Shown piece by piece: positions 1 through 8,357 of a DNA stretch of 64,000 bases. Source of the stretch: JBFWPF01 sp050250135 (lineage in GTDB: Bacteria; Chlamydiota; Chlamydiia; Chlamydiales; JAFEGQ01); NCBI GenBank assembly GCA_050250135.1, contig JBFWPF010000005.1, positions 10,613-74,612 on the forward strand, read 5' to 3'. The translations under genes were made by a program, and so were the position numbers. Position 1 is the first letter of the stretch, and each line of letters begins with the position of its first letter. The notes beneath the pieces were generated by a model. That model was not told the DNA's origin. It saw only the letters and a list, made by a program, of their open reading frames with translations, and searched no databases.

Positions 1-1
1 T

Positions 2-202
2 CAGGCACTCGAGGCTGGCTGTGATCTCCTCCTGTTGGGAGGGCGGGCCCTTTCAGGCGATCCCTTCGAGCCGCTCGAGAATGCTCGCCGCGTCCACAAA
101 GCTGTTGTGGAGGCGGTCCACTCCGGCCGCCTCACCGAATCCCGCCTCGACGAGTCGGTGGAGAGGGTTGGCAATATTTACAAGTGGTTGATTTCTAGAT
201 AA
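2..202 (+). CDS. C-terminal end of a glycoside hydrolase family 3 (NagZ-like) protein, cut by the window edge
   Basis: Only the last 66 codons are present; the reading frame runs in from the left edge and stops at TAA 200-202. The visible part reads ALEAGCDLLLLGG, then NARRVHKAVVEAVHSGRL and ESRLDESVERV. This is the usual C-terminal pattern of family 3 beta-N-acetylhexosaminidases: a buried strand with the CDLLL motif, followed by a helix where residues near the catalytic barrel's end repeat in SRLDESVxR form. In bacteria such enzymes cleave N-acetylglucosamine from muropeptides or glycoconjugates. Catalytic residues lie outside the window, so substrate cannot be judged. A HicAB module follows 50 bp downstream and has its own promoter-like region. 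Confidence 0.7.
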   Translation, partial: QALEAGCDLLLLGGRALSGDPFEPLENARRVHKAVVEAVHSGRLTESRLDESVERVGNIYKWLISR

Positions 203-215
203 TTAAGTATGTTTT

Positions 216-245
216 TTGCGTAATAGTATCAAGGTATGATACTAT
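216..245 (+). promoter_or_regulatory. Promoter with palindromic operator for hicAB
   Basis: A perfect inverted repeat ATAGTATC (223-230) and GATACTAT (238-245), separated by 7 bp, lies just before the hicA start. It overlaps a plausible -35 TTGCGT (216-221) and -10 TACTAT (240-245) spaced by 18 bp. HicB antitoxins commonly repress their own operon by binding such palindromes, so this is the likely operator. The palindrome is seen directly; binding is inferred. Confidence 0.6.
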
Positions 246-251
246 AAAAAT

Positions 252-506
252 GTGAGTAAAAAGCACCGCCGGACTCTGGAGCAGGTCTTTGAGACACCTC
301 CGCCCTCCTCTGTTAAGTGGAAGGACGTGGAGGCCATGTTGACATCGCTCGGCGCGGATGTTAGAGAGGGCAGTGGATCGCGAGTTCGGTTAGCACTCAA
401 TGGAATTCGGGCCACGTTTCATCGTCCTCACCCAAGGAAGGAAATAGATAAGGGAGCGTTGGTCTCATTGAGGCGATTTTTGGAAAATGCTGGGATTAAA
501 CCATGA
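252..506 (+). CDS. hicA: HicA-family mRNA interferase toxin
   Basis: This is an 84-residue basic protein of the HicA fold, a small dsRBD-like RNA-cleaving toxin. It has the family pattern of an N-terminal helix (WKDVEAMLTSLGADV), a glycine/serine turn (EGSGSRVRLAL) and a region with the catalytic-type histidine (ATFHRPHPRKEID), then GALVSLRRFLENAGI. It is slightly longer than typical 60-80 residue HicA because of an N-terminal basic extension. The start is GTG 252, because the ATG at 250 runs straight into TGA. The next gene begins within the last four bases (ATGA-type overlap), the standard coupling of a HicAB pair. A palindromic operator lies just upstream. Confidence 0.8.
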   Translation: MSKKHRRTLEQVFETPPPSSVKWKDVEAMLTSLGADVREGSGSRVRLALNGIRATFHRPHPRKEIDKGALVSLRRFLENAGIKP

Positions 507-856
507 TGGAATATAAAGGCTACACAGGGAAAGCCGAGTACGACGACAAGGCGAGAATATTTCACGGAGAGGTAATAGGCCTTAAGGACGTAATCACGTT
601 TCAAGGGACCTCTGTAGATGAGTTAGAAAGGGCTTTTCGGGAGTCGGTGGATGATTATCTCGATTGGTGTAGAGAGCTGGGTCAGTCTCCAGAAAAGCCC
701 TATTCTGGAAAGTTCTTATTGCGGGTTGATCCCTCGCTTCACCAGCAGGCAGCTTTAGAAGCTCATATGAAAGGGATGAGCCTGAATGAGTATGTGACAA
801 TAGCTCTTGCTCAGCAACTATCCAAAAATGGCCACTTCCCCCCTCGCTCCCGATAG
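503..856 (+). CDS. hicB: HicB-family antitoxin
   Basis: This 117-residue protein has the HicB architecture. An N-terminal degenerate RNase-H-like domain (YKGYTGKAEYDDKARIFHGE, GLKDVITFQGTSVDEL, FRESVDDYLDWCRELG) is followed by a C-terminal ribbon-helix-helix segment (FLLRVDPSLHQQAALEAHMK, GMSLNEYVTIALAQQL). HicB binds and blocks HicA through the first part and represses the operon through the second. It overlaps hicA by 4 bp, so the two are translated together. Two ATG codons are adjacent at the start (503 and 506). Such modules are easily moved between genomes and are not part of the conserved chlamydial core. Confidence 0.85.
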   Translation: MMEYKGYTGKAEYDDKARIFHGEVIGLKDVITFQGTSVDELERAFRESVDDYLDWCRELGQSPEKPYSGKFLLRVDPSLHQQAALEAHMKGMSLNEYVTIALAQQLSKNGHFPPRSR

Positions 857-859
857 CCT

Positions 860-2764
860 CTATAACCCTAACCGATCTCTGGCTGCATTGAGGACCTTGC
901 CGAGGAAGGTTGAGTAGTCCCACCCATTCATCTCCGCCATCAGGTTCCCCTTCCCATCCCAACACCAGCTGGGATTGGGATTCACCTCCAGGAGCTTGAT
1001 TACCCCATTCTTATCGGCGCGATAGTCAAACCGGGCATAGTCCCGGCAGCCGAGCCGCTGGAAGAGAAGGACCGAGCTGTCAAAGAGTTGGCGGGCCTGC
1101 CACTCAGGGAGGGCCGCACGCCGGTACTTGATCGAGGTCCAGTAGGGAGAGTCGGGAAGCCACTTGCTCTCATACCCAAGAATCGGAGGGAGCCCCTCTG
1201 GGAGGGCCGAGTAGTCAACCTCAAGGATCGGAAGGAAAGCAAAATCCCCCTCGTTTCCGATAAGGGCGACCGAAAACTCCCGGCCGGTCAGGTACTCCTG
1301 AACGAGGAAAGACTCGCCCGGGAGGGTGGCACGGAGCCAGTCGCAGTAGGCGATCAGCTCATCGGCCGTCTTAACGACCGCCTTCTGAGTGATCCCGAGG
1401 CTGCTATCCCCCCGAACCGGTTTGACAAAGGCGGGAAGCTCGGCCGGAATAGCGGCTGAGCCGCTAGAGCCCTCCAGAAAGAGCTCATCGGGGACCGCAA
1501 TCCCCATCTCCTTCGCCCACGCCCTAACGAGCCCCTTGTTGTAGCAGTGGGCCAAGCAGGCAGGTCCCCCGCCGCTATAAGGGATCCCCAACATCTCGAG
1601 GAGGGCGGGGACATGGAGCTCATGGGTGGCATCGTTCCGGTACCCCTCATCGCAGAGGTTGAAGACAAAGCTCGGGGGGTGCTGGGTGAGGAGGGTCAGG
1701 TACTTGCTGTGGTCATCGAGGTAGCTGAACCGGTAGTCGCCCAGCGGCTCGAGCCCCTCCCGGAGCTTGTTGACCGTCGTGAGGTCTTCCGAGTTGAATT
1801 TCCCCTCCCGCTTGAGCCGGTCGGGGAGGCGGGGGTCACCGAGGAGGACGGTGCAGGGGAGGGGACTCCCCTTGCGCAACTTGGTGGTGGTTTTGGGAGC
1901 GGGGGGCGCCTTGGCTGGAGCCTGAGCACACAGGAGGAGGCGGTTCCCCATCATCCCGAGGTCGTTGCAGGCGCGGGTCGACTGGGCCTGGACGTTGCCT
2001 AACTCGGTAACCGTTGCAAAGCCCGATTCCTTCAAGGCCGCTACCAGCTCATCGGCGCGGTAGAGCCGCTCAGCATAGAACTGATCCTTAACGACACCCG
2101 TTTGGGCATCGACGACAAGCTCTCGGGAGATCAGGCGGTGGCCATCGGCGCTCAGGTGGCGCTCCCGGCAAACCAGCGATCCCTGATCAATCCACTCCCA
2201 GCTCTTAGGGGCAAAGTTCTGCCGCATCCAGGGGCCGTCGGTGATATCGAGGAAAAGGCGCCCCTCCGAGCTCAGGAGCCGGAAGACCTCTTTAAGGACG
2301 GCGATGTTCTCCTGCTCCCGCTCGAAGTAGCCGAAGGAGTTGCCCATCACGATGACCAGGTCAAAGGCCCCATCGGGGTAGCGGATCCGCCGGGCATCCC
2401 CCTCGCGGAAGACGACCGAGGTTAGCCCCCGCTGAGTCGCCCGCTTCCTTCCGAGGCGGACCAGGTAGCGGGAGCGGTCGATCCCCACGATATTGGGGTA
2501 GCCCCGGCTTGCCAGCTCAAGGCTATGGCGCCCTTGGCCGCAGCAGAGGTCGAGGATCCGGGCGTCCGGCTTGATCGCCGTCGCTTCGAGAACCAGGTCG
2601 ATGTCCTGTTTGGTATTGGCTTGGTTTTCAACGACGTCGGCGTCGGTTTTGAGGTAGACCGAGTTGAAGAGGGTTCGCCACCACTCTTCGGTCAGATGGG
2701 ATTCAAGATCGGTGAGGGGCCCCAAGCAGGGGCTAGGAGGGGACGGGGGAGGCTTTGTCGCCAT
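860..2764 (-). CDS. Two-domain fusion: SAM-dependent methyltransferase plus D-Ala-D-Ala-ligase-like ATP-grasp enzyme
   Basis: The 634-residue protein has two catalytic modules. Residues about 30-280 are a class I methyltransferase: motif I ILDLCCGQGRHSLELA (70-85), an acidic VGIDRSR strand end, and FDLVIVMGNSFGYF as motif IV. A Pro/Ala/Lys-rich linker follows near 285-305. The rest resembles D-alanine-D-alanine ligase: LCDEGYRN, IPYSGGGP, the nucleotide-binding FVKPVRGDSSLGI, LVQEYLTGREFSV, and the metal-binding LLEVNPNPSW near the C-terminus. The product probably activates a carboxylate with ATP and methylates the same or a related molecule, but no substrate is evident. Both modules keep their key motifs, so each may be active. 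The gene stands alone, with no clear Shine-Dalgarno before ATG 2764. Confidence 0.8.
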   Translation of the reverse strand: MATKPPPSPPSPCLGPLTDLESHLTEEWWRTLFNSVYLKTDADVVENQANTKQDIDLVLEATAIKPDARILDLCCGQGRHSLELASRGYPNIVGIDRSRYLVRLGRKRATQRGLTSVVFREGDARRIRYPDGAFDLVIVMGNSFGYFEREQENIAVLKEVFRLLSSEGRLFLDITDGPWMRQNFAPKSWEWIDQGSLVCRERHLSADGHRLISRELVVDAQTGVVKDQFYAERLYRADELVAALKESGFATVTELGNVQAQSTRACNDLGMMGNRLLLCAQAPAKAPPAPKTTTKLRKGSPLPCTVLLGDPRLPDRLKREGKFNSEDLTTVNKLREGLEPLGDYRFSYLDDHSKYLTLLTQHPPSFVFNLCDEGYRNDATHELHVPALLEMLGIPYSGGGPACLAHCYNKGLVRAWAKEMGIAVPDELFLEGSSGSAAIPAELPAFVKPVRGDSSLGITQKAVVKTADELIAYCDWLRATLPGESFLVQEYLTGREFSVALIGNEGDFAFLPILEVDYSALPEGLPPILGYESKWLPDSPYWTSIKYRRAALPEWQARQLFDSSVLLFQRLGCRDYARFDYRADKNGVIKLLEVNPNPSWCWDGKGNLMAEMNGWDYSTFLGKVLNAARDRLGL

Positions 2765-2843
2765 GGCGGTCCGGGGTTAGGTTCAGTGCCTATTTTACCC
2801 TTTTTGCCAAGATTTCAGATAGTGATAATATGACAAGAAAAAA

Positions 2844-3758
2844 TTACGATTTCGGCGCTACCTCTTGATCGAAGAGCTGGTGAGCAAGGGTTCTGAGCTC
2901 ATGGCCCGATTCACTGTTCGTTAGGAGCACAACGCCGATCCCCCGCTCGGGGAGCAAGGCGACGAGGGAGGAAAAGCCGGCAATCCCCCCTGGGTGGTAG
3001 AGCTCGATTTCTCCCCGGTAGTCGGTGATAAACCACCCAAGGCCATAGCCGTCACCAGCAGGTGTCCAGCTATAGGGGATGCGCGCCTCTTCGGCAGTGA
3101 TGGAGAGCTGGTAGGCAACCCACTTCACCATATCCTCAATCGGCGCGCAAATAGCGCCTGCAGGGGCGACCGGTTCGGTGTTGCAATAGGGGACCGGTAC
3201 CCATTGGTCATCTGTCCATCGATAACCAGGGGGAGTACCGGGAGGGTAACCGATAGTGGTTGCCTCCATCCCAAGGGGCCCCCAAATGTGCCTTCTGAGT
3301 AGCGCTTCATAGGACTGGCCAGTGGCCTGCTCAGCGACTCTACCGAGCGCAAGGTACATCACATTGCTGTATTCAAAGTGAGTTCCGGGCTCTCCAGTGA
3401 TCGGAAGTTGGAGGGCCTCCTGTAGCAGCGCTTCTTGCGAAATCTCTCTGCTCTGCCACAATTCGTCAGCGCGGGGAGTGCCTGTCGTGTGGGTGGCGAG
3501 GTGGCGCAAGGTGGTCTGCCCATTGGAATAGGGAAGGTAGTTAGCAAGAGGGTCATCCCAGTTTAACCCCAATTGGGAGACGAGGTGGCAGGTGAAAGTT
3601 TTGGTGCACGAAGCAATAGGAAATGGGGTGTGGGCGTCGACCGGCCCCATTGTCCAGATTTCAGGGGCCTCTCCCACCCGAACAATCCCCACCGCAAGGC
3701 CGGGGTTAGACAAGGCAGGGGCCGAAAATAAAATGAGAAGTAAGAAGAGGAATTTCAT
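2844..3758 (-). CDS. Secreted serine hydrolase of the class C beta-lactamase / penicillin-binding-protein-like family (S12)
   Basis: With the start at ATG 3758 the product is 304 residues and begins with a clear signal peptide (MKFLFLLLILFSAPALSN). The frame is open upstream to 3845, but only this start gives a signal sequence. The three active-site motifs of penicillin-recognising hydrolases are present: S50-C-T-K53 (SxxK), Y130-S-N132 (YxN) and H255-P-G (the KTG-like box). Family members include D,D-peptidases, esterases and beta-lactamases, acting in the periplasm. Whether this one works on peptidoglycan peptides or a small ester cannot be told from sequence. It is monocistronic and divergent from pgsA. 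Confidence 0.85.
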   Translation of the reverse strand: MKFLFLLLILFSAPALSNPGLAVGIVRVGEAPEIWTMGPVDAHTPFPIASCTKTFTCHLVSQLGLNWDDPLANYLPYSNGQTTLRHLATHTTGTPRADELWQSREISQEALLQEALQLPITGEPGTHFEYSNVMYLALGRVAEQATGQSYEALLRRHIWGPLGMEATTIGYPPGTPPGYRWTDDQWVPVPYCNTEPVAPAGAICAPIEDMVKWVAYQLSITAEEARIPYSWTPAGDGYGLGWFITDYRGEIELYHPGGIAGFSSLVALLPERGIGVVLLTNSESGHELRTLAHQLFDQEVAPKS

Positions 3759-3868
3759 GGTAGATATTTTAGCACAGGGGGGGAGCAAAGGCAAGGTAAG
3801 GTTCGCGCTTGCCACTTTTTTCCGAGGAGGGTAGGCTGGGTTCAATTTAATCTTTTCCGGGAGCCCGC

Positions 3869-4486
3869 GTGTCGATACCCCACCTCCTCACCCTCTCCCG
3901 CATCCTGATCGCCCCCATCTTTGTCCTCTTCTACCTCTACTCCAATCCCTTAGAAATTAGCTTTCTGGAGCTCCCTTACATCTTGTTTGCGCTACTGGTC
4001 ATCGGGGAGCTCACCGATCTGCTGGATGGCTACTTTGCTCGCAAGTTCAACCAGGTAAGCGATTTGGGGAAGATCTTCGACCCGATGGCCGATAGCATCT
4101 TCCATATCTCGATCTTTTTCAGCTTTACCCAAGGGGTAGTCGACCTCCCCCTCCTCTTGGTCTTTGTCTTCCTCTACCGCGATTCGGTCATCGCGACCCT
4201 CAGGACCGTCTGCGCCCTCAAGGGGTATGCCCTGGCTGCCCGCCCCAGCGGCAAGGTAAAAGCGGTTTTCCAAGCTCTTGTGGCCTTTACGATCGTCGCT
4301 CTGATGATCCCCCTCTCTCATGGCCATTTTTCCCTTCAGACTTTTCAGACAATTGCCCTCTGGCTCGTTGCTGGAGCGGCTCTCTACACGGCGGCCTCAG
4401 GGTTTGAGTACCTCTGGGCCAACCGATCGACTATCGGTAAACTACTCACAACAGGAAAGAAGAGGCGTGAAGGAAAATCAAGTTGA
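3869..4486 (+). CDS. pgsA: CDP-diacylglycerol--glycerol-3-phosphate 3-phosphatidyltransferase
   Basis: This 205-residue integral membrane enzyme makes phosphatidylglycerol phosphate. The CDP-alcohol phosphotransferase signature DG-xx-AR-x8-G-xxx-D-xxx-D is intact (DGYFARKFNQVSDLG followed by KIFDPMAD, around residues 54-77), with hydrophobic helices on both sides. Translation starts at GTG 3869, as no ATG precedes the conserved IPHLLTLSRI segment. The gene is next to glgA, as in C. trachomatis (CT797/CT798), although a kinase gene lies between them here. The end overlaps that kinase's start by 20 bp, suggesting a two-gene transcript. Confidence 0.9.
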   Translation: MSIPHLLTLSRILIAPIFVLFYLYSNPLEISFLELPYILFALLVIGELTDLLDGYFARKFNQVSDLGKIFDPMADSIFHISIFFSFTQGVVDLPLLLVFVFLYRDSVIATLRTVCALKGYALAARPSGKVKAVFQALVAFTIVALMIPLSHGHFSLQTFQTIALWLVAGAALYTAASGFEYLWANRSTIGKLLTTGKKRREGKSS

Positions 4487-5504
4487 GGTACTGGGGTTCG
4501 GAGCCCCGATCATGGATCTCATCTTGCGCGTTCCCCACGATTTTCTCGATTCGGTCCCCGGTAAGCGGGGAGGAATGGAGCCGATCACCCATAGGGCGAT
4601 GCAAGAGATGGTAGCACGGAGCGGTGTCCAGCCGGTCACCTGCCCTGGAGGGAGTGCGGCTAACATGCTGAGGGGACTAGCCCGGCTGGGCCACCCTTGC
4701 GCCATCGTGGGCAAGCGGGGGCTCGACCCGATGGGGGAGCACTATGTTCGAGCGATGAAGGAGGTAGGGGTCGGGGGCGCTCTCACGGAGACCCCAACAC
4801 CGAATACGATTGTACTGAGTCTGGTGGAGCCGTGCGGGATGCGGACGATGCGCACCTACATGGGGGCGAGTCAGGAGCTGCAGGCCGCCGAGCTCGACCC
4901 AGAGGCTTTTAAGGGGATCCGCCATCTCCACATCGAGGGGTATGCCTTCTACAATCAGAGGCCCATGGAGCGGGCCATCGAGCTGGCCAAAAGGGAGGGG
5001 GCAACCATCTCCCTCGACTTGGCCAGCTTTGAGGTGGTGGGGCGCTTTTTCGCGTCGATCGTGGAGACGCTGAGGGAGCAGGTCGATCTTGTATTTGCCA
5101 ACGAGCTCGAGGCGGAGGAGATTACAGGCGAAAGGTGTGAGCAGGCGGTGGAGTGCCTTGGGGAGTGGTGTGAGACGGCCGTTGTGATGCTGGGGCGGAA
5201 GGGGGGGCTTGTAAAGCGGGGCTCGGAGAAGATCCGCTACTCGGCCGATGTGGTTGAGGACCCGATCGACACAACGGGCGCGGGCGACCTTTTTGCCAGC
5301 GGCTTTGTCAGCGGGATGCTCAAGGGGAGGCCGATCGAGGAGTGTGCAAGAGCAGGGGCCCTTGCAGGCCGGGCTGTGGTGCAGGTGATTGGCGCCGTTA
5401 TCCCTGAGAGCCGGTGGCCAGCTCTGCTCCGGCAGATGCCAGGAGGGTCGCCCGCCGGTAGACCTCAAGATAGGCCTTCGCGGGCTCAGCCCAGCCTTGT
5501 GTGA
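4467..5504 (+). CDS. PfkB-family carbohydrate/adenosine kinase
   Basis: The 345-residue product is a ribokinase-fold kinase. It shows the substrate-side glycine motif CPGGSAANMLRGLARLG near the N-terminus and the catalytic C-terminal signature DTTGAGDLFASGFVSGM (anion hole and catalytic Asp). It is closest in style to adenosine kinases, but the phosphate acceptor is uncertain. GTG 4467 is chosen: it has GAAAGAAGAGG just upstream, and codons before it encode no conserved residues. The 3' end is odd. The last ~30 codons, after ALLRQM, lie antisense to the end of glgA and look like read-through of a lost stop codon. Confidence 0.8.
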   Translation: MKENQVEVLGFGAPIMDLILRVPHDFLDSVPGKRGGMEPITHRAMQEMVARSGVQPVTCPGGSAANMLRGLARLGHPCAIVGKRGLDPMGEHYVRAMKEVGVGGALTETPTPNTIVLSLVEPCGMRTMRTYMGASQELQAAELDPEAFKGIRHLHIEGYAFYNQRPMERAIELAKREGATISLDLASFEVVGRFFASIVETLREQVDLVFANELEAEEITGERCEQAVECLGEWCETAVVMLGRKGGLVKRGSEKIRYSADVVEDPIDTTGAGDLFASGFVSGMLKGRPIEECARAGALAGRAVVQVIGAVIPESRWPALLRQMPGGSPAGRPQDRPSRAQPSLV

Positions 5505-6807
5505 CGGCCATCCCAGCGGTGATGAGGGCCTCCCACCGCTGTGGCTCCTGTTGGTAGCAGGTGAGGGCGCGGTCGAAGGCGCGGTCGAAGCTCTCGACGC
5601 TGTAATCGGGGAAGAGAAAGCCGTTGGGGCGGTCTGAGGTGTCGGCGTCAAAGACGGTGTCGGCTAACCCCCCTGTAGCGCGGACGAGGGGGACACTCCC
5701 GTAGCGCATGGCGATCTGCTGAGTTAGGCCGCAGGGCTCATAGCGAGAGGGGACGATAAAGAGGTCGCAGGCCGCATAGATCCGGTGGACGATCCCCTCA
5801 TCCTGCTCCAGGTGGAGGTGGACATCGCCGCTCCCCTGAAACCGCCCCTTAAGCCACTCGAAGTGGTCGCGGATCCCCTGATCAGAGGTCGTCCCCAAGA
5901 GGACAAATTGCCCCCCCGATTCGACCGTTCGGATCAGGGCCCGCTCGATCAGCTCGAGCCCCTTCTGGGGGACTAGGCGGGCCACACACCCCACCATAAA
6001 GCCCTTCCGCTCAGCCATCCCCAGCTCCCTCTGGAGGGCCCGCCGACTCTCCTCCCTAGAAAAGGGGGCGGGGAGATAGGGGTCGTTCTGGGGATTCCAG
6101 GCCTTGAGGTCGAGGGCGTTGAGGATCCCCGTCGTCCGGTCGGCCACCTGCCCAAGCACCCCATCCAGCCCAAACCCATACTCGGGGGTAAGGATCTCCC
6201 GGGCGTAGGTGGGGGAGACGGTGGTGAGCCAGTGGGAGAAGAGGAGGGCCCCCTTCAGGAAGTTGATCCGGCTCTGATCCCGAGGGTCGAGAAGGTCGTG
6301 GGGATTAAGGCCGCTCCCTTCGAGGAGAGAGGGGGGAAAGCGCCCCTGGTGTTCGAGGTTATGGATCGTGGTCACAACGGGCGCTGCCATCCCCTCCTGC
6401 AGGCAGAGGGGGGCGCAAGGGGCGGTCATCCAGTCGTGGAGGTGGATCACATCGGGATGGAGCCGCTTGATAAGGGCGACGGCCGCCTGGCAGAAGGAGA
6501 GAAACCGCTCCCCGTCGTCTGGGCAGCCGTAGATCTCCCGGCGGTTGAAAACCCCGCTAATCGGGTCGATCAGGTAGAGGGTAAGCCCCTCATACCGCCC
6601 CGACCAGAGGCGGGCGGCAGGGAGCTCCGGCAAGGGGGCTAGCCCCTCGATCGGGGTCTCCTTAAGGGAGGCGTACTTAGGGAGTACTACAGAGACCTCA
6701 TGCCCCATTGAGGCATGCTCGCGGGAGAGGCCCAAGAGGACATCTCCTAGCCCCCCCACCTTGGCGATTGGGGCCAACTCGGTGGCGATATGGACGATAT
6801 GGCTCAT
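5398..6807 (-). CDS. glgA: Glycogen synthase (ADP-glucose type)
   Basis: This 469-residue GT5 enzyme transfers glucose from ADP-glucose to the growing alpha-1,4-glucan. It has the ADP-glucose-binding KVGGLGDV motif at the N-terminus (residues 17-24), DVIHLHDWMTA in the first Rossmann domain, and RLVPQKGLELIERAL and SRYEPCGLTQQIAMRYG in the second, all characteristic of bacterial GlgA. Length is normal. Chlamydiae store glycogen, and glgX lies elsewhere in this window. The 3' end overlaps the convergent PfkB kinase gene by 107 bp, which is unusually long. An AT-rich stretch with the inverted repeat TAACTAATT/AATTAGTTA lies just upstream of the start. Confidence 0.95.
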   Translation of the reverse strand: MSHIVHIATELAPIAKVGGLGDVLLGLSREHASMGHEVSVVLPKYASLKETPIEGLAPLPELPAARLWSGRYEGLTLYLIDPISGVFNRREIYGCPDDGERFLSFCQAAVALIKRLHPDVIHLHDWMTAPCAPLCLQEGMAAPVVTTIHNLEHQGRFPPSLLEGSGLNPHDLLDPRDQSRINFLKGALLFSHWLTTVSPTYAREILTPEYGFGLDGVLGQVADRTTGILNALDLKAWNPQNDPYLPAPFSREESRRALQRELGMAERKGFMVGCVARLVPQKGLELIERALIRTVESGGQFVLLGTTSDQGIRDHFEWLKGRFQGSGDVHLHLEQDEGIVHRIYAACDLFIVPSRYEPCGLTQQIAMRYGSVPLVRATGGLADTVFDADTSDRPNGFLFPDYSVESFDRAFDRALTCYQQEPQRWEALITAGMAVTQGWAEPAKAYLEVYRRATLLASAGAELATGSQG

Positions 6808-6855
6808 ACCGCCTAATTATAACTAATTAACTAAAATATCAATTAGTTATGTAAT

Positions 6856-8037
6856 TTACTGGTTTTCTAGTATTATTCTAGAGATGTCTGGGTTTTCGAT
6901 CCTCCCGTAGAGGATATACCCCTTCGCCGCCTCTGCCAGGCTCCCATCGAGGTCGTTTTTGCTAATCTCTTCGAACAGAGCCCCTTGCTTGGCGATCTCA
7001 TCGTCACCTGTGTAGAGGTTGATCGGGGGGACCCCTAGGCTCTCCCCCATTCCGTTAAGGGTAGGCAGGAGGTAGTTTTTGGCCATCTCAGGGGTAATCG
7101 AACCCCTTGTCCAGACGTTTAGGCCGTTGATGAGGGGGATAGTCGAGCGGCTGACTCCCCACCAGAGGAAGGTTAGGGTGCCCGATCCGACCGAAATAAC
7201 CCCTCCAATAGGAGCGGTAAGAAGACGGAAAGTTCCAACAGGGACCATGGCGGCTACGCGCAGGGCCCTATTTTCGGTCCAGGTTCCGGTGTACTCCCAG
7301 CCGTCGATTGTGGCATATTTGATCAGGTCGCCGAGCCGCCATGCGGCCATTACTCCAAGGCGTTGAGAGGTGTCGGTGAAGCCCTTAGCGGCCCAGTGCC
7401 ACTCTTCGGGGGCGGGATGGAAGTAGCCGGCCGATTCCTCCCAGTAGGTCCACCACTCCCAAGGGAGCTCCTCAATTCCCCGGTTATAGCGGCCATGGAC
7501 CAGCTCTTTAGGGGAGATGTTCCAGTACTGGTTAGAGCCATCTTTCTCCCAATTCCGGATAGTGGGGTCGATCCCGGTGAAGTTGTCCCGCGAGGCGACC
7601 ACCTGCCATTTCTTGTAGTAGGGGTCGTAGCGATCGAAGGCGACCCCCTCCGATCCCTCGGGGAGGTGGGCCCTTCGGAATCGGGTCCCATCGGCCATCC
7701 AGCAGTCGAGCTCGTCATCGGGGAGCTGGAGGGCGAGCTGCCGAAGGCCATGAACTGCCTGGGTTGCCTCAGCCATTCTCTTCATCCCGTAGAGGTTAAA
7801 AGTCGTAGGCCGTTCGACCCCATCCTTGGAGCAGAGCCGAAGAGTGGCCACGTACATCTTTTCTCCCTTCCGATTCCCCTCGTCTAGGAGGATCTCTTCG
7901 ATAAAGGTGTGCTGCAGGATGTCGGCGGCATCGTCCCGGTGGACCTGCTTTTCCCATTTATTGAGGTCAGAAGAGTCCTTATCTCGGAGGGGGAGGTAGG
8001 GGGCCTGCACGCCTAATAGCTTAGAAAGAGCATCCAT
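6856..8037 (-). CDS. Hypothetical membrane protein, tryptophan-rich, with a central hydrophobic hairpin
   Basis: I do not recognise this 393-residue protein. The first ~250 residues are soluble and rich in Trp, Tyr and charged residues (for example LPWEWWTYWEESAGYF). A two-segment hydrophobic hairpin follows at about 262-315 (AAMVPVGTFRLLTAPIGGVI, then GTLTFLWWG and IPLI), then a ~80-residue mixed tail. No signal peptide is visible. A paired hydrophobic hairpin without a cleavable signal is the hallmark of chlamydial inclusion-membrane proteins, so an Inc-like secreted role is possible but only inferred. The gene is flanked by glgA and the tRNA-Gln region, transcribed toward glgA and separated by about 50 AT-rich bases. 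Confidence 0.6.
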   Translation of the reverse strand: MDALSKLLGVQAPYLPLRDKDSSDLNKWEKQVHRDDAADILQHTFIEEILLDEGNRKGEKMYVATLRLCSKDGVERPTTFNLYGMKRMAEATQAVHGLRQLALQLPDDELDCWMADGTRFRRAHLPEGSEGVAFDRYDPYYKKWQVVASRDNFTGIDPTIRNWEKDGSNQYWNISPKELVHGRYNRGIEELPWEWWTYWEESAGYFHPAPEEWHWAAKGFTDTSQRLGVMAAWRLGDLIKYATIDGWEYTGTWTENRALRVAAMVPVGTFRLLTAPIGGVISVGSGTLTFLWWGVSRSTIPLINGLNVWTRGSITPEMAKNYLLPTLNGMGESLGVPPINLYTGDDEIAKQGALFEEISKNDLDGSLAEAAKGYILYGRIENPDISRIILENQ

Positions 8038-8150
8038 AGAACCCCGTTTTTCTTTTATTATAGCATAGCCGACCCCATAACGGCCATTAGTTCTAATAAA
8101 AAATTAATAATCACAATCCACTTAAGCCGAGGGGGATAAATCTAGGGGCT

Positions 8151-8232
8151 TGCGCGTAAATCGTCCCCTCTCTAAGCTCTGGCAATCGCGTGTAATCGTT
8201 GCTGGGCAACGAGTTATCCCATATTACGCGCA
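8151..8232. repeat. Inverted repeat upstream of tRNA-Gln
   Basis: TGCGCGTAA (8151-8159) is matched by TTACGCGCA (8224-8232), enclosing a small hairpin CGTTGC-tgg-GCAACG near 8197-8211. Immediately after it, GAGGC-ctttga-GCCTC forms another small hairpin. It may be the terminator or processing region ahead of the tRNA gene, or a relic of a palindromic element. It lacks the CTCCT/TCGTC flanks seen in the mobile palindromes elsewhere in the window. Confidence 0.5.
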
Positions 8233-8282
8233 GTTCACTGCGAGGCCTTTGAGCCTCAGTCATATGGGACCCTACACGCTGG

Positions 8283-8354
8283 TGGGGTGTAGCCAAGTGG
8301 TAAGGCAGCGGTTTTTGGTACCGCCACGCGGAGGTTCGAATCCTCCCACCCCAA
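8283..8354 (+). tRNA. tRNA-Gln (anticodon UUG)
   Basis: A complete 72-base cloverleaf. The acceptor stem is TGGGGTG/CACCCCA. The D-arm is GCC/GGC. The anticodon stem is GCGGT/ACCGC around loop TTTTGGT, with anticodon TTG at 8316-8318. The T-arm is GGAGG-TTCGAAT-CCTCC, and the discriminator is A 8354. The CCA end is not encoded. It reads CAA and, by wobble, CAG. Because the window also encodes GatCAB, this tRNA is probably first charged with glutamate and then amidated, as in Chlamydia. A nested palindrome starts only four bases after its 3' end. Confidence 0.95.
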
Positions 8355-8357
8355 TTG

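Noticed and set aside
8151..8232. Inverted repeat before tRNA-Gln as an eighth member of the palindromic element family
   Set aside because: It is only 82 bp and has no central hairpin flanked by CTCCT and TCGTC; the TCGTCCCCTC near its left arm has no partner on the other side.
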